This document shows, piece by piece, positions 1-5,226 of a stretch of DNA of 5,226 nucleotides. The DNA lies in contig CALBSU010000806.1 of the NCBI GenBank assembly GCA_937967285.1, positions 1 through 5,226 of the forward strand. Direction: 5' to 3'. Below the pieces are notes generated by a model. The model was given only the letters and a program-made list of their open reading frames with translations, was not told the DNA's origin and did no database searches. This DNA comes from an uncultured Acidobacteriota bacterium (GTDB lineage Bacteria; Acidobacteriota; Blastocatellia; RBC074). The stretch's first letter is position 1. Every line of letters starts with the position of its first letter. Both the position numbers and the translations under genes were made by a program.

Positions 1-855
1 AACTTCGAGGATTTCAAGCAGCGCGTGATCGACCGCGCGAAGACGCGGATCTTCGCCTTCATCAATATCGTCGGCAACGGCATGGGAGGCGGCAGGCTCG
101 AGCAGGACGTCAGCGACATGGATCCGAAACCCGCGGCCGAGATGGCGGCGAAGCATCGCGATACGGTAGTTGGCTTCAAGACCGCGCATTATGCCGGTCC
201 GGACTGGTCGGCCGTCGATCGCGTGCTCGAAGCCGGCAGGACCGCCGGCCTTCCGGTCATGGTCGATTACGGCCAGGTCGTGCCGGAGCGCCCGCACTCC
301 GAGTTCTACCTCAAAAAAATGCGGCCCGGAGACATCTACACGCACATGTACCGCAAGTTCGATCCGACCATCGACGAGAAAGGCAGGGTCAGGCCGTACC
401 TCTTCGAGGCGAAAAAACGCGGTGTCGTCTTCGATGTCGGGCACGGAGCAGGCAGTTTCATCTGGCGCTACGCGGTTCCCTCGATGGAGCAGGGCTTCAT
501 CCCCGATTCGATCTCGACTGACCTGCACACCGGCAGCATGAACGCCGGCATGAAGGACATCGTCAACGTGATGTCGAAGTTCATGAATCTGGGAATGCCG
601 CTTGAAGAAGTTATCCTGAAGAGCACGTGGAATCCGGCGAAAGAGATCCGGCGTGAAAAGTACGGGCATCTGACGGTCGGCGCGGTCGCGGACATCGCGC
701 TGCTGCGCCTTGAACGCGGCGATTTCGGATTCATCGATTCCGACAAAATGGTCCGCAAGGGAGACCGGAAACTGTCGTGCGAGATGACCGTCGCCGGAGG
801 CGCGGTGATGTGGGATCTCAACGGCCGGGGCAGCGATCCGTGGGACGGCAAGTGA
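1..855 (+). CDS. Amidohydrolase/deacetylase family metallohydrolase (EF0837/Atu3266-like), 5'-truncated by window edge
   Basis: The reading frame is open from base 1 to the TGA at 853-855 (284 residues visible). The GTG at 25 is only an internal codon. Family members are about 380-420 residues, so roughly 100-130 N-terminal residues, including the HxH metal motif and any signal peptide, lie outside the window. Numbering from base 1, the usual binuclear-metal residues of a dihydroorotase-like TIM barrel are present: K60 in VGFK (the lysine expected to be carboxylated), H115 in YTHMY, H148 in DVGHG and the catalytic Asp D174 in STDLHT. The tail (GAVADIALLRLE, then a GDFGFID stretch and DLNG near the end) is characteristic of this subgroup. 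Characterised relatives include deacetylases of acylated hydroxy or amino acids; the substrate here cannot be read from sequence. It sits one base upstream of apbE, so the two are probably cotranscribed. Family assignment is firm; the specific reaction is inferred. Confidence 0.9.
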   Translation, partial: NFEDFKQRVIDRAKTRIFAFINIVGNGMGGGRLEQDVSDMDPKPAAEMAAKHRDTVVGFKTAHYAGPDWSAVDRVLEAGRTAGLPVMVDYGQVVPERPHSEFYLKKMRPGDIYTHMYRKFDPTIDEKGRVRPYLFEAKKRGVVFDVGHGAGSFIWRYAVPSMEQGFIPDSISTDLHTGSMNAGMKDIVNVMSKFMNLGMPLEEVILKSTWNPAKEIRREKYGHLTVGAVADIALLRLERGDFGFIDSDKMVRKGDRKLSCEMTVAGGAVMWDLNGRGSDPWDGK

Positions 856-856
856 G

Positions 857-1846
857 ATGAGGTGGTTCGCCCTGATCCTTTTCGCGCTGCTGCCGGTTCA
901 GTCCGACGGCCGGAGATTCGAGGAGAGCCGCGTTTCGATGGCCTGCACGTGGACGATCGTCATCGAGGGGCAGGAGGAGAGACCGCGCGACCGGATCGCC
1001 GATCAGGCTTTCGCCGAGATCGACCGCATCGACAGGTTGATGAGCAACTACAGGCAGGACAGTGAGCTCTCGCGAATCAATCGCGAAGCCTGGCCCGGCC
1101 CTCTGAGCGTCGATCCGGAACTGTTCGACCTGCTCGCCACCAGTCTCGATTACAGCGCCGTCTCGGATGGGGCGTTCGATGTCACTGTCGGAGCGCTGAT
1201 GAAGACCTGGGGATTCTTCCGGGGCGAAGGCCGGATGCCGGATCCGGCCTCGATCCGGTCAGCGCTGGCGAAGACCGGTTACCGGCACGTGATCGCGGAT
1301 CGCGAAAGGAAGACCATCCGGTTCAACGTCCCCGGCATCGAACTCGACCTCGGCGGAATCGCCAAGGGATACGCCGTCGATCGAGCTGTCGACGTTCTCA
1401 GAAGAAACGGCATCAGAAACGCACTGGTCAACGGCTGCGGAAGCACCATCTACGGCATGGGCGCGCCGGCCGGCTCGACGGGCTGGGAAGTCGCCCTGCT
1501 CGATCCGCTCGACCGGAACAGCACTGCCGCAAACGTCAGGCTCAACGATCGGGCTTTGTCGGTCTCGGGAAATTACGAAAAATTCTTCGAATTCAAGGGC
1601 CGCAAATATTCCCACATCTTCGATCCTCGCACCGGCCGCCCCGCTGAGGGCGTTCTGAGCGTTGCTGTCATCTCAGCCACCGGAGTCGACGGCGATGCAC
1701 TGGACAACGTCTTCTACGTTCTGGGTCCCCGGCGCAGTCGTGAGTTGTTCGCTCGAACGGCTGCCGAATCGGCATTCATCTACCTGTCTGCCGGACACGG
1801 AAAGTGGAGAATGCTGAGGTTGGAGAAGATTATTCCAGATCGATAA
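857..1846 (+). CDS. apbE: FAD:protein FMN transferase, ApbE family, with N-terminal signal sequence
   Basis: The 329-residue product matches ApbE in length and motif order. ApbE moves FMN from FAD onto a Thr/Ser of exported flavoproteins such as NqrB/C- or RnfG-like FMN-binding domains, outside the cytoplasm. Visible motifs are IDRLMSNYRQDSELSRIN (57-75), DVTVGALMKTWGF (108-120), DLGGIAKGYAVD (164-175), SVSG (235-238), HIFDPRTG (253-260) and GDALDN (279-284). The first 16 or so residues (MRWFALILFALLPVQS) form a short Sec-type signal peptide, which supports the ATG at 857 even though the Shine-Dalgarno is weak. The start lies one base after the amidohydrolase stop (TGA-G-ATG), which suggests translational coupling. 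Two deviations stand out. The usual GGD-like motif after ALVN reads GCGS (193-196). The residue four after metal-ligand Asp280, commonly Thr, is Asn284. No FMN-acceptor protein is visible in the window. Family call is very secure; activity is likely but unproven. Confidence 0.95.
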   Translation: MRWFALILFALLPVQSDGRRFEESRVSMACTWTIVIEGQEERPRDRIADQAFAEIDRIDRLMSNYRQDSELSRINREAWPGPLSVDPELFDLLATSLDYSAVSDGAFDVTVGALMKTWGFFRGEGRMPDPASIRSALAKTGYRHVIADRERKTIRFNVPGIELDLGGIAKGYAVDRAVDVLRRNGIRNALVNGCGSTIYGMGAPAGSTGWEVALLDPLDRNSTAANVRLNDRALSVSGNYEKFFEFKGRKYSHIFDPRTGRPAEGVLSVAVISATGVDGDALDNVFYVLGPRRSRELFARTAAESAFIYLSAGHGKWRMLRLEKIIPDR

Positions 1847-2809
1847 CGGCATACCAGCCGAGCCGTGAGATCGAAAATTCTGTCGATCCATCGATATTCA
1901 CGAAGTCTTCGAGAGTTGCGTTCCCGACGCCGAAAGCATGGATGAGGGACTGTTTGTACACTCCCCGCAATTTTACGCGAATGCTGTCGGCGTCGCGCCC
2001 CGAGTAGTTGATCAGGAAGAGGCGGGCTTTCGCACCGTCGCCGGTCAGGCGGCAGAGCACGGTTTCAGTGCCGTAAACTCGCAGGCTGCGGTTTTCATCG
2101 CCGAGTTTGCGCCGGACTTCGAGCGCGAACTCGTTAGGGTCGGCGGCGGCCGATTCCGGAAACTCCTTCGAACCGATGCGGATGTTGAGACGGTATCGCG
2201 GTGACGGGCTCTTTATCAGGGAAGAAAGCAGATTCCGCCGGACGAAGAGGTTGAGAACTTCGTCAATCTGCGGTGAACCGTTGTCGATCAGGCCGATATC
2301 CGCCACCTCGGGAAGATCATTACGCGGCAGGCGACTGATGAAGGCGAGCATCCGGCCGGCATCGTCGAGATCGGCGGGATCGATCCTGAGCAGGGCATCT
2401 GCGCCCCATGCGTGCGATTCGGCGATCGCCGGGAGCGCCCTGCCCCGCGGAAGTTCGTACTGATACTTTGCCCCGGGATGCCGGAGGAACTGCCATCCGT
2501 TGGCGTCTATCCACGGCCTGCGCGTCGCCGACGCGACGTTGGCCCGTCCGGCGATTCGCGGCGCAACCAGTTTCAAGCGCTCGGTCAGCTCCAGCGAAGA
2601 TACCGCAGTGACATCGAAGCCGAGCTCGTGCCATGCCGGCGCCTGCTGTTCGGGAACAGCGAACCGGTCGATCCCGGCGGCTCTCAGCGCTGGCGCGGTA
2701 TCGGTTCCCCGAGTCCAGTAGATCAGCGGCCCGTCCGTTGCGGACCGCACGGCCAGGGAGCCTGCCACCAGGCCGATCGCGAGCACCCACGCAGCAGCGA
2801 GCCCGCGGA

Positions 2810-2813
<4 letters not shown>
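1830..2813 (-). CDS. Uncharacterised exported or membrane-anchored protein, 327 aa
   Basis: I do not recognise a named family. The reading frame is 327 residues. It begins with a hydrophobic signal or anchor segment (residues 1-23, RGLAAAWVLAIGLVAGSLAV) with no clear lipobox, so the mature part is probably extracytoplasmic. Residues about 29-165 have alternating strands and helices with aromatic patches (WIDANGW 101-107, ESHAWGADALLRIDP 132-146), loosely reminiscent of glycoside-hydrolase-like barrels. Residues about 168-240 look Rossmann-like, and residues about 245-327 look like an all-beta C-terminal domain ending in GWYAVIDLE. These domain readings are inference only. The ATG at 2813 overlaps the DUF362 stop as ATGA and has a GAGGAG Shine-Dalgarno 8 bases upstream, so the start is well supported and coupled. 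Its TAA (1832-1830) lies inside the end of apbE on the opposite strand. As last gene of the RidA-DUF362 operon it may serve the same extracytoplasmic process. Confidence 0.85.
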
Positions 2814-3964
<1,151 letters not shown>

Positions 3965-3973
3965 ATCAATTGC

Positions 3974-4438
3974 TCAGATGTATGCGATGACGTCTATCTC
4001 GACCAGCGAATCGCCCGGAATCCAGGCAGCCGCGATCGTAGTCCGGACCGGGGGCTCGTCTCCGAAGCGACCGCGAAAGACCTCGTTCATCGCCTGATAG
4101 TCCTTGCCGTCGGCCAGGTAGACGTTGCATTTGAGCACTTTGTTCATCGAGGAACCGGCATTGATCAGTTCCTTCTCGATCTCGTCGAGCACGTGTTTCG
4201 TGTGGGCCTTGATATCGCCCTGAAAGTGCGCTCCCTTGCCGGCGATGAAGAGCATATTGCCGTACGAAACTGCGCCCGAAAAGAGCGGCGGCTGCGACCC
4301 GGGTTTCCGTTCCGGCTTCTTTCCACCCGGATAATGGACCTTCTTACCCTCTTTCTGCGAAGCGGTCGCCCCGGCTGCCGGCGCCGCGACCGCTGTGATT
4401 GCCGCCGCCTTCAAAATCTTTCTGCGTTGCGGATTCAT
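3974..4438 (-). CDS. RidA (YjgF/YER057c/UK114) family enamine/imine deaminase with Tat leader
   Basis: The product is 154 residues, against about 128 for ordinary RidA; the excess is an N-terminal leader of about 27 residues (QRRKILKAAAITAVAAPAAG, ending near an AxA-type site) that looks like a Tat signal. The RidA domain follows: PLFSGAVSYGNMLFIAGKG (51-69), the helix HTKHVLDEIEKELINAGSSM (79-98), VLKCNVYLAD (101-110), and the hallmark EPPVRTTIAAAWIPGDSLVEID (128-149). R132 matches the catalytic arginine that binds the substrate carboxylate in active RidA proteins, and E147 matches the conserved glutamate, so it should be catalytically competent. RidA hydrolyses reactive enamine/imine intermediates such as 2-aminoacrylate, released by PLP enzymes, to 2-oxo acids and ammonia. 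It is the first gene of the minus-strand operon, with a GGGGAGAGG ribosome site, and is divergent from a PLP enzyme that could supply its substrate. Family call is very secure; export is inferred from the leader. Confidence 0.95.
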   Translation of the reverse strand: MNPQRRKILKAAAITAVAAPAAGATASQKEGKKVHYPGGKKPERKPGSQPPLFSGAVSYGNMLFIAGKGAHFQGDIKAHTKHVLDEIEKELINAGSSMNKVLKCNVYLADGKDYQAMNEVFRGRFGDEPPVRTTIAAAWIPGDSLVEIDVIAYI

Positions 4439-4441
4439 TAT

Positions 4442-4450
4442 CCTCTCCCC
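4442..4450 (-). promoter_or_regulatory. Ribosome binding site of the RidA gene
   Basis: The minus strand reads GGGGAGAGG just upstream of the ATG at 4438. The GGGGAG part leaves a 6-base spacing, suitable for a strong Shine-Dalgarno, and fixes the start that includes the Tat leader. Confidence 0.7.
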
Positions 4451-4518
4451 GTGTTGTCTGCTGTTTGATGTTCGACATTCCGCCGTGTCCCGGCGCCTGA
4501 TAATCCCTGTTGGCGCGA

Positions 4519-4547
4519 ATTATACGGCCTCGCGTGCATTTCTTGAA
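4519..4547 (-). promoter_or_regulatory. Putative sigma70-type promoter of the RidA-DUF362 operon
   Basis: On the minus strand a perfect TATAAT -10 box (4524-4519) lies 17 bases downstream of TTCAAG (4547-4542), a weak -35 box with 3 of 6 consensus matches. Transcription would begin near 4512 and give a leader of about 73 bases before the RidA ATG. This promoter is back to back with the plus-strand one; their -35 boxes are 23 bases apart. Confidence 0.55.
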
Positions 4548-4570
4548 TGGCCTGAGCAGCATAAACCATC

Positions 4571-4599
4571 TTGACGATGAAAATACCCGGGAGTATGTT
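4571..4599 (+). promoter_or_regulatory. Putative sigma70-type promoter of the SelA-like PLP gene
   Basis: A TTGACG -35 box (4571-4576) is separated by exactly 17 bases from a TATGTT -10 box (4594-4599), matching the consensus at 5 of 6 and 4 of 6 positions. Transcription would begin near 4606 and give a leader of about 29 bases before the ATG at 4635. The spacer contains CCCGGG (4586-4591) inside an imperfect dyad ATAC...GTAT (4583-4596) that could be an operator, but this is weak. Confidence 0.6.
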
Positions 4600-4621
4600 T
4601 CAGGCGTAAATCCACCACACT

Positions 4622-4628
4622 GAGAGGT
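4622..4628 (+). promoter_or_regulatory. Ribosome binding site of the SelA-like PLP gene
   Basis: GAGAGGT lies 6-7 bases upstream of the ATG at 4635. It supports translation from the start that includes the twin-arginine leader rather than from a downstream methionine at the beginning of the PLP domain. Confidence 0.65.
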
Positions 4629-4634
4629 CTCCAC

Positions 4635-5226
4635 ATGCCCAACAGACGCAACTTTCTACAGGCGCTCACCAGCATTCCATTCATTGGCGGCGTTATCGGC
4701 GCCAAGGCCGCCCCGGCGAAACGCGATTATTTCAGGGAGCTCGGCGTCAAGCCGTTCATCAATGCGGCGGGGACTTATACCGTCATGACCGCATCGCTCA
4801 TGCGCCCCGAAGTCGTCGAGGCGATCAATTACGCATCGAAATCCTTCGTCTCGCTCAACGATCTGCAGGAGGCCGCCGGTAAACGCATCGCCGGGATGAT
4901 CGGTGTCGATGCAGCCATGATCACGTCCGGAGCCGCTGCCGCGCTGACGGTCGGGACCGCCGCCTGCATCACCGGCAAGAACCCCGACTGGATAAAACGC
5001 ATCCCGGACCTCTCGGGAACTGAAATGAAGAGCGAGGTCATCATTCAGAAATCGCACAGGTATGGATATGACCACGCCGTCCGTAACTGCGGCATCAAAA
5101 TGATCGAAGTCGAAACGCGGGAGGACTTCGAACGCGCTGTCGGCCCGAAGACAGCGATGATGCTCTTCTTCAACGACGCCGACCCGCGGGGGAAAATTCG
5201 AATCGATGAATTCCTGGAACTCGGCA
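4635..5226 (+). CDS. SelA/DgaE-like PLP-dependent enzyme with Tat leader, 3'-truncated by window edge
   Basis: An ATG-initiated frame of 197 codons plus one base runs open to the window end. The N-terminus is a twin-arginine leader (PNRRNFLQALTSIPFIGGVI, then GAKAAPA). The fold-type I PLP domain follows: LGVKPFINAAGTYT (36-49), SLMRPEVVEAI (54-64), ASKSFVSLNDLQEAAGKRI (67-85), the phosphate-binding loop MITSGAAAALT (95-105), IIQKSHRYGYDHAVRNCG (136-153) and FFNDADPRGKI (178-188). This is the pattern of SelA-like proteins related to D-glucosaminate-6-phosphate ammonia-lyase DgaE, often annotated as class-V-fold aminotransferases, rather than of true SelA, which acts on tRNA-bound serine. Family members are about 370-400 residues, so the PLP-binding lysine is beyond the edge and cannot be verified. 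Start support: GAGAGG Shine-Dalgarno 7 bases upstream plus a TTGACG/TATGTT promoter. An ammonia-lyase-type reaction producing an enamine would fit the divergent RidA; this is inference. Confidence 0.92.
   Translation, partial: MPNRRNFLQALTSIPFIGGVIGAKAAPAKRDYFRELGVKPFINAAGTYTVMTASLMRPEVVEAINYASKSFVSLNDLQEAAGKRIAGMIGVDAAMITSGAAAALTVGTAACITGKNPDWIKRIPDLSGTEMKSEVIIQKSHRYGYDHAVRNCGIKMIEVETREDFERAVGPKTAMMLFFNDADPRGKIRIDEFLELG

Noticed and set aside
25..27. GTG at 25 as the start of the amidohydrolase.
   Set aside because: The frame is open back to base 1, and the family needs about 100 more N-terminal residues with the HxH metal motif, so this is an internal valine codon.
1846..1866. Inverted repeat ACGGC...GCCGT after the apbE stop as a terminator.
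   Set aside because: Only five base pairs with an 11-base loop and no following T-run, and it lies inside the coding sequence of the opposite gene.
4474..4489. Small hairpin GACA...TGTC in the RidA leader.
   Set aside because: A four-base stem is too short to support a regulatory RNA call.
4493..4516. Inverted repeat GCGCC-N14-GGCGC near the start of the RidA transcript as an operator or riboswitch stem.
   Set aside because: Five-base arms rich in GC are expected by chance at this base composition, and no wider conserved structure is visible.
4656..5075. Minus-strand open frame of 139 codons opposite the SelA-like gene.
   Set aside because: The plus strand encodes a clear PLP-enzyme domain across the whole stretch; the minus frame shows no family motif or ribosome site.
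4635..5226. True selenocysteine synthase SelA.
   Set aside because: The Tat leader, the early INAAGTYT motif position and the DgaE-like motif set point to the SelA-like catabolic family, and no selB or tRNA-Sec gene is nearby.

Overview
The window is about 5.2 kb of GC-rich bacterial chromosome, densely coding, with no RNA genes, mobile elements, repeats or CRISPR arrays that I can see. It holds six protein genes, two of them cut by the window edges. Three have twin-arginine (Tat)-type leaders and two have Sec-type leaders or signal anchors. The family mix (Tat-tagged DUF362, RidA and SelA-like PLP proteins, plus ApbE) fits a Gram-negative such as an Acidobacteriota member. That assignment is an impression from gene content, not something the sequence proves.

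Layout. Left block, plus strand: the C-terminal three quarters of an amidohydrolase/deacetylase of the EF0837/Atu3266 type (1-855), followed after one base by an ApbE-type FAD:protein FMN transferase (857-1846). Middle block, minus strand, read from right to left: a Tat-exported RidA-family protein (4438-3974), a Tat-exported DUF362 protein (3964-2810), and an unrecognised exported or membrane-anchored 327-residue protein (2813-1830). They are spaced 9 bp apart and then overlap by 4 bp (ATGA), so they look like one operon. The last minus-strand gene overlaps the end of apbE tail to tail by 17 bp. Right block, plus strand: the first 197 codons of a Tat-tagged SelA/DgaE-like PLP enzyme (4635 to beyond the edge), transcribed divergently from the RidA operon. 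The 196-bp divergent gap contains a good sigma70-type promoter candidate on each strand.

How the genes may work together. The amidohydrolase family and the SelA-like PLP family are known to occur together, in clusters related to D-glucosaminate-type catabolism. RidA hydrolyses the enamine/imine products that PLP ammonia-lyases release. A plausible reading is deacylation of an N- or O-acylated amino compound, PLP-dependent elimination to an enamine, and RidA-catalysed hydrolysis to a 2-oxo acid. What is unusual is that both the PLP enzyme and RidA carry Tat leaders, which would put this chemistry outside the cytoplasm. The substrate, the DUF362 role, the 327-residue protein's role and any link to ApbE flavinylation are unknown.
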